From positions 868,001 through 932,000 of the forward strand of contig DATEMU010000003.1 in assembly GCA_035275405.1 (NCBI GenBank): a stretch of DNA of 64,000 bases. Direction: 5' to 3'. This document shows positions 1 through 12,197 of the stretch, piece by piece; within the stretch, counting starts at the first letter, position 1; each line of letters opens with the position of its first letter. This DNA comes from Phycisphaerae bacterium (GTDB taxonomy: Bacteria > Planctomycetota > Phycisphaerae > UBA1845 > UTPLA1). A program made the translations under genes and the position numbers. The notes below the pieces were generated by a model. That model was not told the origin of the DNA, made no database searches, and saw only the letters and a program-made list of their open reading frames with translations.

Positions 1-1
1 T

Positions 2-169
2 TGGCTGTTCTCGATGCCAGCCAGTCTATTCCTGCATATAGGCTGCACGCCGGATGAGCAACAAAGCCTCGTCGATTCGGTCGGCGCCGCGTTGGGCGAT
101 GAAGCGGTTCAACTCATCGGCTTCGCAGCCGCCTTTGCGCGGAGCCTGCTTGCCGCTTTCTTGTTTTGA
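2..169 (+). CDS. small lipoprotein-like peptide, 5' end outside window
   Basis: An open frame runs from the window edge to TGA at 167-169. It has a hydrophobic stretch ending in a lipobox-like L-H-I-G-C (Cys about codon 14), then a short acidic/hydrophobic region and the C-terminus FARSLLAAFLF. An ATG at 14 is possible, but the signal peptide suggests the true start lies upstream of the window. Its stop overlaps the TTG start of the efflux adaptor (TTGA), so translation may be coupled. The last residues match the C-terminus of the 38-aa peptide at 15805-15921 (x-AAFLF-stop), the main reason to believe it is real. Function unknown. Confidence 0.55.
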   Translation, partial: WLFSMPASLFLHIGCTPDEQQSLVDSVGAALGDEAVQLIGFAAAFARSLLAAFLF

Positions 170-1788
170 GTGAAATCCACTTGGCTGGAATGAAGGTCAT
201 GAAAATACTCACGAGAACAGGTCGCGTTCTTCCTCTGTTGGTCGTGCTTGTCATCGGCGTCGCTGGCGGCGTGTATATCCTCCGATCGGATGTGCAGTCC
301 GTCAGAAACGATGCTCATCAACATAAAGCAGGCGACGACCACGGACACACGGAAGATCACTCGGGGCACGACGAAGAGGCCGCAAAAGGACCGCACGGCG
401 GCCGTATGCTGGCCGATGGCGACTTTGCTGTCGAAGTCACCATCTTCGAGCGCGGTGTGCCGCCGCAGTTTCGCGTTTACGCCTCCGATTCTGGAAAGCC
501 CGTCCCGCCGGAGCAGATCAACCTTTCAATGAAGCTTCATCGGCTCGGCGGACGCGTGGACGAGTTTTCTTTTGCCAAGGACGCCGACTACCTAAAAGGC
601 GACAAGACCGTCGAGGAGCCACACTCGTTTGACGTTGAGGTCGAGGCCAAACACGCCGGCAAATCACATCGTTGGGAATACTCGACCTACGAAGGCCGGG
701 TGACTCTCACAACGCAGATGGTGAAAGAGGCCGGAATCGAGATTCAGACCGCCGGGCCGGCCACGATCAAGTCGTCGCTCGGCCTGCCCGGCCAGATCGC
801 CTTAAACACGAATCGACTGGCCCATGTGGTGCCTCGGTTGGCAGGGGTAACTACAAGTGTGAACAAGAATCTAGGTGATCACGTCAAGGCCGGTGAAGTC
901 CTCGCCAGCATTGAGAGTCGAGAATTCGCTGAGGCGACAAGCGAATACGTCGAGGCCGTCCACAAACACGAATACGCACAACTCGCCTTCGTTCGAACCG
1001 TGGAGCTGTGGAAGCAGAAGATCACACCGGATCAAGAGTACCACACCACTCGCCACGCGCTGGAGGAGTCGGAGATCGCCAAGCAGGTTGCCGCCCAAAA
1101 GCTCCTTTCGCTCGGCCTCTCTCGGGAAGACCTCGAACTGCTCGCCAAGGAGCCCGGAGGCGAGGTCGTGCCCTTCAAAGTTCGCTCGCCGCTTCCTGTG
1201 GGCTTGCTGACCCGTTTCGACATCAAGGCCCCGATCGACGGCCAGATTATCGAAAAGCACATCACCCTCGGCGAGGCAGTGAAGGCCGATGCGGATGTAT
1301 TCATGATTGCCGACCTTTCATCGGTCTGGGTCGAGATCATGGTCTATGCCGACGACGTGTCTCGTGTGAGCGCAGGCCAGTCCGTCATCATCCGATCCAA
1401 GTCCGTCGGCCGAGAGGCCACCGGACGAATCTGGTACGTCAGTCCCATCGTCGGTGAGGAGACCCGCAGCGCCAAGGCGATCGTCGATCTACCCAATTCC
1501 GATGGCGTCTGGCGACCGGGGCTGTTCGTCTCGGCGGAAACTCTTGGCAACGAGACCAATGTACCCATCGCCGTATCGGTCGATGCGATCCAGACCCTCC
1601 GCGATTGGTCGGTGGTCTTCGTCAACTACGGCGACATTTTTGAGGCACGGCCATTGGAACTCGGACGCAGAGACAGCCAGTGGGTGGAGGTGCTCAGTGG
1701 CTTGTCGCCGGGCGAACGGTATGCCGCGAAGAACAGCTTCATTCTCAAGGCCGATGTCGGAAAATCGGGAGCGACCCACGACCATTGA
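166..1788 (+). CDS. RND efflux periplasmic adaptor (CzcB/CusB-like)
   Basis: Membrane-fusion protein expected to bridge the RND pump at 2406-5582 to an outer-membrane channel. It has an N-terminal membrane anchor (about residues 20-40), a His/Asp-rich stretch (about 50-70) that may bind metal, a GPHGG-containing beta domain, barrel-sandwich halves near residues 220-255 and 350-375, and a helical hairpin between them. The C-terminus is again His-bearing (THDH). At 540 aa it is longer than typical adaptors because of the N-terminal extra domain. The TTG at 166 overlaps the preceding stop; ATG at 190 or 199 would retain the anchor and is equally possible. It leads an operon with a selenoprotein-like gene and a CzcA-type pump. 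Confidence 0.9.
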   Translation: MSEIHLAGMKVMKILTRTGRVLPLLVVLVIGVAGGVYILRSDVQSVRNDAHQHKAGDDHGHTEDHSGHDEEAAKGPHGGRMLADGDFAVEVTIFERGVPPQFRVYASDSGKPVPPEQINLSMKLHRLGGRVDEFSFAKDADYLKGDKTVEEPHSFDVEVEAKHAGKSHRWEYSTYEGRVTLTTQMVKEAGIEIQTAGPATIKSSLGLPGQIALNTNRLAHVVPRLAGVTTSVNKNLGDHVKAGEVLASIESREFAEATSEYVEAVHKHEYAQLAFVRTVELWKQKITPDQEYHTTRHALEESEIAKQVAAQKLLSLGLSREDLELLAKEPGGEVVPFKVRSPLPVGLLTRFDIKAPIDGQIIEKHITLGEAVKADADVFMIADLSSVWVEIMVYADDVSRVSAGQSVIIRSKSVGREATGRIWYVSPIVGEETRSAKAIVDLPNSDGVWRPGLFVSAETLGNETNVPIAVSVDAIQTLRDWSVVFVNYGDIFEARPLELGRRDSQWVEVLSGLSPGERYAAKNSFILKADVGKSGATHDH

Positions 1789-1803
1789 CAAGGAGAAACA
1801 CAG

Positions 1804-2367
1804 ATGAGTTGGATACGGACCGTTGAAGAGAAGGATGCCCAGGGCGTGCTCGGGACGATCTACCAGGAGAGTCGTGCGAAGTTCGGATACGTCATGAATC
1901 TCGTAAGGATACAAAGCCTTCGCCCGGAGACGATGGTGCTTGGACGGCAGATGTACCGTCATCTCATGGACAGCCCGGGCGGACTCACGCGGCTTCAGCG
2001 TTATCTCATCGCGACCGTCGTATCCAAGGTCAATGGCTGCCTGTACTGAGTGGCCAGCCATGAAGCGGACCTCCGTGCCGAGGTCCAGGATGATACGAAG
2101 GTTAAGACGCTTCAGAAAGATTACCGGCAGTTGGCGCTCGATGCCGCAACTCGGGCAATGCTCGACTTTGCCGTCAAGACGACCACCACCCCCGACCGGA
2201 TGTGCGCCACCGACGTTCAGCGTTTACGCGAGGCAGGCTTTCGCGACGAGGATATCGTCGATATCGCCCAGTTGGCAGCGTACTTCAATTACAGCAATCG
2301 ATTGATGGATAGTCTTGGCATCGAACCCGATCCGGGCATGGACTATTCGGAGTCGGCCACGACGTGA
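1804..2367 (+). CDS. AhpD-like peroxidase-related selenoprotein (in-frame TGA = Sec)
   Basis: Two open frames, 1804-2046 and 2050-2367, share one reading frame and are separated only by TGA at 2047-2049. Together they give 187 residues matching the peroxidase-related AhpD/carboxymuconolactone decarboxylase family: the N-terminal half ends N-G-C-L-Y and the next half resumes V-A-S-H-E-A-D-L-R, then a Dyr/AMLDFA helix and a C-terminal AAYFNYSNR motif. The TGA falls exactly where the second redox Cys of CxxC is expected, giving C79-L-Y-U82 with the downstream His kept. A strong hairpin follows (2067-2086). Read as selenocysteine this is one intact protein; otherwise it would be a nonsense pseudogene. 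It sits 15 nt after the adaptor and 38 nt before the RND pump. Expected role: thiol/selenol peroxidase or reductase protecting against metal-linked oxidative stress (inference). Confidence 0.85.
2067..2086 (+). promoter_or_regulatory. bacterial SECIS element
   Basis: A perfect 7-bp stem GGACCTC/GAGGTCC closes the 6-nt loop CGTGCC. The loop begins 24 nt after the UGA and has G as its second base. Known bacterial SECIS elements place a small apical loop, with a conserved G among its first two bases, about 16-37 nt after UGA. The hairpin lies inside coding sequence, as bacterial SECIS elements do. Confidence 0.8.
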
Positions 2368-2399
2368 GCAAAACCGACATGGGGCGAACATGAAAGTGA

Positions 2400-5582
<3,183 letters not shown>

Positions 5583-5809
5583 CCGGGCAATACAAAACCC
5601 AATCACGAGGACTTCAAGCTTCGAGTACTCGAAATCGTTGACAGTCAGCAAGTCGATGCTCGCCCTCGCCGGCGTCAACGCGGCAACGAATCCTAGAACC
5701 GATTCTTTAAGATGAGCCACAATCACGGGCTAAGCATCCAAGCGAACGAGCCTCGAATCCGCGGTTGTTTCAAAGCGGGGGTGGGTCGGTAGGTCCTTAC
5801 GCCTTTTCC

Positions 5810-6676
5810 TCATCGGCCGTGATCGCCTTCAACTTGTGGAAAACTGGGTGCTGACCCGGCTCGCGGCGCCACGGCCATGAGGACAGCCGGCAACTCGGAA
5901 TTCTCATTCAGCTTGCTCAAAACACAATGACAGGTTGTTTCATCCGTCACATGCACGAGTTTCCATTCTCCGACTACGACCGCGTGGCCGCGATGCTTTC
6001 CGATTACGCACTCGTAATCCTTGTGCGTGCCGAATTCCTCGCGATGAACCGGACGATGAAAGATCGCTCCCAAGAACTCGCCGTTGCGGACATACATTGC
6101 CGCCGCACCCGACTCGTTGCCGAATCGAAGCGTGTAGGCCGACTCAAGTCGGAACCCACCGGGCAGCGACTCCGGGATGTCAAAGTCCAATTGCGACGCC
6201 GTTCGCTTGGCCTCGACAGGCTGGACTTGCCGTGCGTGGTAGTGGGAGAGAAACTTCTCGAATGCTGTAACGGCGTCATTCGGCAGGGCGTCAAGCAACA
6301 TGCTGAAATCGACCGTGGAGGCTCTTGAAACCGAAGCGCCATCTCCGAATGAGAGTAAGGCCCAAGCTCCAAGCCCGACCGCGACGAGCACGCTCGCGGC
6401 GAGGGCGTACCGCCTGAGCAACACGAAACGACCTGGGCGCGCGGGAACCGTTTCGGCTGGACCGTCAAGCCGGCGCTCAATCGCACTCCAAAGGCCTTCT
6501 GGCACAACGACGGGGCCGGCCGGAGCGAGCCGCGTTGCAAGATCGCGAATCGACGCCAGTTCATGGGTGCAGCCGGGGCACGCCGCGAGATGGGCTTCGA
6601 CTTCGCGACGTACCTGGAGCGGCACTTCGCCGTCGAAGTACGCGCCCAAATACTGTCTTGTCGTCTCGCAGTTCAT
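5810..6676 (-). CDS. anti-sigma factor with zinc-binding domain
   Basis: A 288-aa single-pass membrane protein. The N-terminal zf-HC2/ZAS module has Cys3 and the HxxxCxxC motif in EAHLAACPGC (about residues 28-37). One TM helix follows at about 83-111, then a roughly 175-aa C-terminal sensor domain with two Cys near a CHC sequence. The start overlaps the stop of the upstream ECF sigma gene by 4 nt (ATGA), typical of sigma/anti-sigma pairs. It should hold the sigma factor inactive until an envelope or metal signal arrives. The C-terminal part is unlike named families I recognise. Confidence 0.88.
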   Translation of the reverse strand: MNCETTRQYLGAYFDGEVPLQVRREVEAHLAACPGCTHELASIRDLATRLAPAGPVVVPEGLWSAIERRLDGPAETVPARPGRFVLLRRYALAASVLVAVGLGAWALLSFGDGASVSRASTVDFSMLLDALPNDAVTAFEKFLSHYHARQVQPVEAKRTASQLDFDIPESLPGGFRLESAYTLRFGNESGAAAMYVRNGEFLGAIFHRPVHREEFGTHKDYECVIGKHRGHAVVVGEWKLVHVTDETTCHCVLSKLNENSELPAVLMAVAPRAGSAPSFPQVEGDHGR

Positions 6677-7329
6677 GGACGTCCTCTTTCCATGCGGACC
6701 ATGTCCGCTGGCGGTAGCGTCGTACGTGCGTTGTTCTCCCCTTCTGTTGGATGCGTTGGGGCTCGGCTTTCTTCCGCAGGATCATATCCATCGGCCAATA
6801 ATTCTCGCGCCCGCTGCCTGGCCCGGATTAGCCGCGAACCGACCGTGCCGATGGGGCATTCCATGACGGCTGAAATGGCACGATAATCCAGCCCCTCTTG
6901 ATATCGAAGGAGGAGAACGGCCCGATCGACGGGGTCCATCTGTCGGAAGACCTCCTCCAAATCCATCGCAGCAATGACCCTGTCGTTTTCGGAAGCCCCC
7001 GAGGACGCGGCCGACTCCGAATCCGCAGGGAGTCCTAACGGTTCTTTGCGGCGAAGGAACTGAAGCGCTTCGTTGACCGCGATTCGGTACAGCCAAGTCG
7101 CCAGCTTCGATTGCCCGTTGAACTGGCCGATTCGGCTGAAGGCCCGCAGATACGTCTCTTGGACAAGGTCGAAGGCGATATCCGGACTGCCGATCATCCT
7201 CAAAAGAAGCCTATGAATACGCTCTGAGGTCTGGTTGTACAATTCTTGTTGGGCCTCACGGATCCCCTTGCGACAGCGCTCAACCAGCTCTGATTCCGTC
7301 ACGCAAATCCTCACCGAGGTGGTGGGCAC
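6673..7329 (-). CDS. ECF-type RNA polymerase sigma factor
   Basis: A 218-aa protein with sigma70 region 2 (about residues 36-100, including DIAFDLVQETYLRAF and the W-L-Y-R-I-A-V-N-E segment) and region 4 (about 127-182, LDYRAISAVMECPIGTVGSRLIRARQ helix-turn-helix). It begins with GTG. It is divergent from the RND adaptor at 7537 across a 207-bp gap, so it probably controls that efflux operon and itself, with the anti-sigma immediately downstream as regulator. The target assignment is from neighbourhood only. Confidence 0.93.
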   Translation of the reverse strand: MPTTSVRICVTESELVERCRKGIREAQQELYNQTSERIHRLLLRMIGSPDIAFDLVQETYLRAFSRIGQFNGQSKLATWLYRIAVNEALQFLRRKEPLGLPADSESAASSGASENDRVIAAMDLEEVFRQMDPVDRAVLLLRYQEGLDYRAISAVMECPIGTVGSRLIRARQRARELLADGYDPAEESRAPTHPTEGENNARTTLPPADMVRMERGRP

Positions 7330-7536
7330 CGTTTCTTGCTTCGAAAGCCTAGGCTAGGGCGGATTATATCCGTCAACGGCTTGCCTGTCCCCTGGCAGGC
7401 ATCTCGCCAACGTGGGGATCAAAAAAACGTGGCAGCCCTGCGAAGAATCCACCCTGTCCACGCATCAAAGAATCGTTAGGGCCGCATAGTCTGCGCGCCG
7501 AGAGGACTGACCGTCGGAGCACCACGGGGAATACTT

Positions 7537-8844
7537 ATGCGCTCGATTCGACGAAGTAGTCGGTATTTGCTGGTCTTGCCCATCTTAGCATCGCCGTTGG
7601 CTCTGTGGGCCCACGAAGGTCATGGGGGCAAGGAGGTCGGGGCCTTCGATTTGGACACCCCCCGCCAAGTGTCGCCGGAGACCGCGGCCCATATCGGGCT
7701 GAAGACCGCCGAGATTGATTTCGGACCCGTCGAGGAGACGCTGGCGTTATCCGGCATGGTTCGGGCGGCGCCGGACCGACACTGGACCATTTCAACTCTA
7801 GCGGCTGGAAAGGTGCTCGCCGTCCATGTTCAGGTGGGGAGCGTAGTACGCCGGGGCGATCTTCTCGTCGAAATCGACTCGCCGGAACTGGCCAGGCTGC
7901 TGCTCGATGTTGTTCGCGGTGAGGGGCGAGTCCAACAGCTTCGCGTCGAGGCCCAAAATGCCGATGAGACCGCAGCGCTGGCCGAGGCGGAATTGCATCG
8001 CGTCGAGTCGACCGGCGAAGGTGTCGTCCCGATCAATGTGGTCTCCGAGCGGCGAGCGGCCGCGCTTCGAGCAAGAGGCGAGGCCAAGCTCAAAGCCGTT
8101 GACTTAGATGTAACCACCAAGGAAGTCGCCGTTCTCAGGCAGCAGGCCCTACGATGGGCTCGTAACAGCGTTGGGGGAGAGGCGGACTCCGGAGCCGCGG
8201 ACCTGACCGACGGTCAACTCAATCTGCAACGCCTTGTCGCACCGGCGGACGGTGTTGTCGTGGAGCGTTCGGCTCGACCTGGTCATTGGGCCGCCGCTGG
8301 TGAGACGCTTTTGTCTGTCGCCGATTACAGCGTCGTTCAGATTGAAGGCGAACTTCCGGAGTCCTTGATTCCGCGTGTCGCATCGCGTTCGTCCGATGCG
8401 GTTCGCGTTCGGATTCCATCACAGCCCGCCTTCCTGGTTGGGGGGCAAGTCAAATTCATAAGCCCGGCGTTGGACCCCGTCAAGCGCACCGCGCATGTCC
8501 TCATCGAGTGCGACAATAAAACAGGAATGCTCCGCGATGGCATGTTTGTTGACCTCGCTATTGTCCTGCGCGAGGAAAAGACCGCGGTTGTTGTGCCAGC
8601 CTCCGCTGTCGTCCAATACGGGCCGATGCACTTCGTGTTTATCAAGAGCGGTGAGGTCTACAGGAAGCAAGACATCACGCCGGGGCAATCCAACGACCAA
8701 GTGGTCGAGGTCCTTGCAGGACTCGCGCCTGGCGACGTTGTCGTCACTCAGGGCGCATACTCGCTGACGCAATTGCGGCCCAAGGCGCCTACCGCGTTGG
8801 CTATGGCCGCCCCAACCGCCCAAGCCGTCCAGAAAGAGCCGTAA
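7537..8844 (+). CDS. RND efflux periplasmic adaptor (HlyD/CusB-like)
   Basis: A 435-aa membrane-fusion protein with signal peptide (about residues 1-26, ending ALWAHEG), the lipoyl-like half-motif GKVLAVHVQVGSVVRRGDLL, an alpha-hairpin rich in Ala/Glu, the second half VAPADGVVVE, and a C-terminal beta domain. It has no HMBD module. Its TAA stop overlaps the ATG of the pump gene (TAATG). The promoter lies in the divergent gap with the ECF sigma gene, where TGCCTG-N8-CAGGCA forms an inverted repeat near 7380-7402. Confidence 0.92.
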   Translation: MRSIRRSSRYLLVLPILASPLALWAHEGHGGKEVGAFDLDTPRQVSPETAAHIGLKTAEIDFGPVEETLALSGMVRAAPDRHWTISTLAAGKVLAVHVQVGSVVRRGDLLVEIDSPELARLLLDVVRGEGRVQQLRVEAQNADETAALAEAELHRVESTGEGVVPINVVSERRAAALRARGEAKLKAVDLDVTTKEVAVLRQQALRWARNSVGGEADSGAADLTDGQLNLQRLVAPADGVVVERSARPGHWAAAGETLLSVADYSVVQIEGELPESLIPRVASRSSDAVRVRIPSQPAFLVGGQVKFISPALDPVKRTAHVLIECDNKTGMLRDGMFVDLAIVLREEKTAVVVPASAVVQYGPMHFVFIKSGEVYRKQDITPGQSNDQVVEVLAGLAPGDVVVTQGAYSLTQLRPKAPTALAMAAPTAQAVQKEP

Positions 8845-11800
8845 TGCTTAACGCGATCATTCGATTCTCCCTGCACAACCGCGTGCTCGTGCTCGCGGCT
8901 GCACTGCTGGTCGCGGCGTACGGCCTGTTTACAGCTTCGCGCCTGCCAACGGACGTGCTTCCCGATCTTAACCGCCCGACGGTCACGATTCTGACTGAAG
9001 CACCAGGGTTGGCGCCGGAAGAAGTCGAGACGCAGGTGACGTTTCACCTTGAAACCGCGCTGAACGGAGCAGTCGGTGTGGAACGGGTCCGGAGCGTCTC
9101 CGGTCTTGGTCTCTCGGTCGTCTATGTGGAATTCGCGTGGGGAACTGATATTCGGTACGACCGGCAGGTCGTTCAGGAACGTCTCAATCAGGTCGCCGAG
9201 AAATTGCCACCCGGCGTGATTCCAGTCATGGGACCGATCAGCTCCATCATGGGCGAAATCATGTTGGTCGGTCTGCGCAGCGACTCGCTGCCGCCGATGG
9301 AAATACGATCGCTAGCCGATTGGGTCCTCCGGCCGTCATTGCTCTCCGTCGGTGGCGTCTCGCAAGTCACCGTGATGGGCGGGGAGGTTCGACAGTTCCA
9401 GGTTCTCGCCGATCCGGAAAAACTGCGGCGGTATGACTTGACGCTCAACGATCTGGAAGAAGCGTTGGAGAAGACAAATGAAAACTCTGGCGGAGGCTTC
9501 ATCGTCGGGAGCAGTCAGGAATTTGTCGTTCGCAATCTAGGGCGGGTCGCAACGGTCGTGGATATCGAGTCCTCACTCGTCGCCACGCGGACGAGTGAAG
9601 GCGTCACCCAGCCGATTCTCATTCGTGATGTCGCCACGGTCCGCGAGGGTGGAGCGCTCATCAAGCGCGGCGACGGCTCAATGAACGCCCGACCTTCGGT
9701 GATTATGGCCATTCAGAAACAGCCTGGCGCCGACACGCGGGATCTCAGCGCCCGCATCGACGAGGCGATGAACGGGCTGCGACCGACGTTGCCAAAGGAC
9801 CTGATGATCAACGCGGATCTGTTCCGCCAATCGCATTTCATTCAGGCCGCAATCGAAAACGTGGTGGAGGCGCTGCGCGACGGATCTGTCCTTGTGGCGA
9901 TCATCCTCATTCTGTTTCTTCTCAACGTCCGCACGACGTTCATCACGCTGACCGCCATACCCCTTTCGCTTTGCATCACAGCGTTGGTCTTCAAGGCCTT
10001 TGGAGAATCGATCAACACCATGACCCTGGGCGGCATCGCCGTCGCTATTGGCGAACTCGTCGATGATGCGATCGTCGATGTCGAGAATGTTTTTCGCCGA
10101 CTCCGCGAGAACCGGCACGCGGCCAACCCGCGTCCGGCGATCGATGTCGTGTTTCACGCATCCAGCGAGGTGCGGAATTCGATCGTATTCGGTACTGCCG
10201 TCGTGGTCTTGGTGTTTCTGCCTCTATTTGCGTTGTCCGGCATCGAGGGCAGGCTTTTTCAGCCGCTGGCGGTTGCATACATCATCAGCATTCTCTCGTC
10301 GCTTTTGGTCTCGCTGACGGTGACACCAGCCCTTGCCTTCTACCTGCTGCCCAACATGAAACGTATGGCAGAGGACAAGGACGGCCTGATTCTTCGCGTA
10401 TGCAAGCGGTTCGCTCGTCGGCTGTATGACGTCACGATGCCACGACCGTGGACCGTCATCGGCGTTGCCTTGGGGTTCATAGCGCTGGGCGTGTTTCTCG
10501 TCACACGACTTGGCAGCGAATTCCTGCCCGCCTTTAACGAGGGAACGGCGACGATCAATGTGATTGCCGATCCCGGCATTTCGCTAGCGGAGTCAGACCG
10601 CCTCGGAGCCAGCGCGGAAGAACTCATTCTTTCTGTTCCCGAAGTTAAGTCTACCGGGCGGCGAACCGGCCGGGCGGAACAGGACGAGCACGCCGAAGGG
10701 GTCCACTACTCCGAGGTGGATGTGGACTTCTGGACGCCCGAAGAGGCGCAAGAGCCGGCGAAATACACGACAGGCGAGCAGCGCTCCCCTCCGCAGCTCA
10801 TTCGTCCCAAGCAAGTCGTACTCGCCGAGATACGCGAAAAGCTTGAGACTCTTCCCGGCGTCGCCGTGGGTCTGGGCCAACCGATCAGCCACCGCATCGA
10901 TCATTTGCTCTCCGGTGTCAGGGCACAGATCGTTATCAAGATCACCGGGCAGGATCTCAATACGCTGCGCAATCTGGGAGATCAGGCGCGCGCGGCGATG
11001 GATGGCATTCCGGGCGTCGTCGACCTTCAGGTGGAGAAGCAGGTCCTCGTCCCGCAGGTTCGAATCCGGGTCAACCGGGAGGCGGCCTCGCGTGTGGGTT
11101 TCAAACCGGCTGATCTGGTGCGAACGCTCGAGACGGCCCTGAAAGGCAAGGTCGTCTCCCAGGTCTTGGACGGGCTGAGATCATACGACCTTGTATTGAT
11201 GCTCGATGAATCGGTTCGCAACAGCGTCCGCCGTCTGAACGACGTTCGCCTAATCTCGCCGTCCGGCGCCGTCGTACTGCTCTCCGATGTGGCCGGCCTT
11301 ACCGAGACGCCCGGGCCGAATCAGATCAGCCGCGAGAATGTGCAGCGGCGAATGGTCGTGTCGGCAAACGTGCAGGGGCGCGATCTGGGAAGCACGGTCG
11401 CGGACATAAAGGCATCTTTAGCAATGGACCTGCCGGCCGAGAAGATGCCGCCGGGATACACCCTGAGCATTGGCGGTCAATTTGAGGCCCAGGAATCGGC
11501 CACTCGGTTGATTCTGCTTTTGGGAGCGCTTTCGCTCGTGGCGATGTTTGCACTCCTCTACTCGCACTTCCGCTCGGTCGAGATGGTCCTCCAGGTGATG
11601 CTCAATATCCCATTCGCCTTCATCGGCAGCGCGTTTGCCCTGTGGATTGCAGGCGAGACCTTCAGCGTGGCGAGCCTGGTCGGATTCGTCAGCCTCTGCG
11701 GCATCGCCAGCCGAAACGGCATCCTGATGATCAGCCACTACATCCATCTGGTGACGCACGAGGGAATGGCTTTTGGCCGCGAAATGGTCGTCCGGGGAAG

Positions 11801-12149
11801 TCAGGAACGAGTAGCGCCGGTCCTGATGACCGCGTTGACGACGTGTCTTGGGCTGATTCCGCTTGTGCTCGCAGCCGGGCAACCCGGAAAGGAGATTCTC
11901 TATCCCGTCGCGCTGGTTGTTCTTGGCGGATTGACCACAAGCACATTCCTCGACTTTTGCGTCACTCCCACGGTCTTTTTGCACTTCGGCCGCAAGGCGT
12001 CCGAGCGCGCAGTGGCCGAATGGCGCGAGACGCATGTACCACCCGATTTGGTGCCCGGCTCCGATCACCGTCCCGTCGTAGCTGGCGTCGAAAAAATCGA
12101 AAGGGACGTAATCCTTGAACCTGCCGGCGTTGGTGCCGGGGCGGACTAG
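8844..12149 (+). CDS. HME-RND efflux pump, second type
   Basis: An 1101-aa inner-membrane RND pump. The TM4 motif is AIGELVDDAIVDVENVFRRL, with two adjacent acids, distinct from both the CzcA and CusA versions in this window. The periplasmic cleft has NEGTATINVIADPGIS and a longer acidic/His-containing loop (about residues 610-645) before GLGQPISHRIDHLLSGVR. The Met triad of CusA is absent, so the substrate is probably a divalent cation, not further definable from sequence. It is translationally linked to its adaptor and followed by two secreted helical proteins and a TolC lipoprotein, a complete tripartite set. Confidence 0.93.
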   Translation: MLNAIIRFSLHNRVLVLAAALLVAAYGLFTASRLPTDVLPDLNRPTVTILTEAPGLAPEEVETQVTFHLETALNGAVGVERVRSVSGLGLSVVYVEFAWGTDIRYDRQVVQERLNQVAEKLPPGVIPVMGPISSIMGEIMLVGLRSDSLPPMEIRSLADWVLRPSLLSVGGVSQVTVMGGEVRQFQVLADPEKLRRYDLTLNDLEEALEKTNENSGGGFIVGSSQEFVVRNLGRVATVVDIESSLVATRTSEGVTQPILIRDVATVREGGALIKRGDGSMNARPSVIMAIQKQPGADTRDLSARIDEAMNGLRPTLPKDLMINADLFRQSHFIQAAIENVVEALRDGSVLVAIILILFLLNVRTTFITLTAIPLSLCITALVFKAFGESINTMTLGGIAVAIGELVDDAIVDVENVFRRLRENRHAANPRPAIDVVFHASSEVRNSIVFGTAVVVLVFLPLFALSGIEGRLFQPLAVAYIISILSSLLVSLTVTPALAFYLLPNMKRMAEDKDGLILRVCKRFARRLYDVTMPRPWTVIGVALGFIALGVFLVTRLGSEFLPAFNEGTATINVIADPGISLAESDRLGASAEELILSVPEVKSTGRRTGRAEQDEHAEGVHYSEVDVDFWTPEEAQEPAKYTTGEQRSPPQLIRPKQVVLAEIREKLETLPGVAVGLGQPISHRIDHLLSGVRAQIVIKITGQDLNTLRNLGDQARAAMDGIPGVVDLQVEKQVLVPQVRIRVNREAASRVGFKPADLVRTLETALKGKVVSQVLDGLRSYDLVLMLDESVRNSVRRLNDVRLISPSGAVVLLSDVAGLTETPGPNQISRENVQRRMVVSANVQGRDLGSTVADIKASLAMDLPAEKMPPGYTLSIGGQFEAQESATRLILLLGALSLVAMFALLYSHFRSVEMVLQVMLNIPFAFIGSAFALWIAGETFSVASLVGFVSLCGIASRNGILMISHYIHLVTHEGMAFGREMVVRGSQERVAPVLMTALTTCLGLIPLVLAAGQPGKEILYPVALVVLGGLTTSTFLDFCVTPTVFLHFGRKASERAVAEWRETHVPPDLVPGSDHRPVVAGVEKIERDVILEPAGVGAGAD

Positions 12150-12197
12150 CCACATGAGCCACGGCAGTCTCGCTAACTCTTGAAAGGAGTGTTCAAA

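Noticed and set aside
2050..2367. a separate GTG-started gene after the TGA
   Set aside because: No ribosome-binding site, and the protein would lack half of the conserved fold; selenocysteine readthrough explains it better.
11055..11075. GGTTCGAATCCGG resembling a tRNA T-arm
   Set aside because: It lies inside the RND pump coding frame and no cloverleaf can be built around it.
12180..12197. TTG start for the 12198 gene
   Set aside because: It lies inside the Shine-Dalgarno sequence of ATG 12198, which gives a proper signal peptide.
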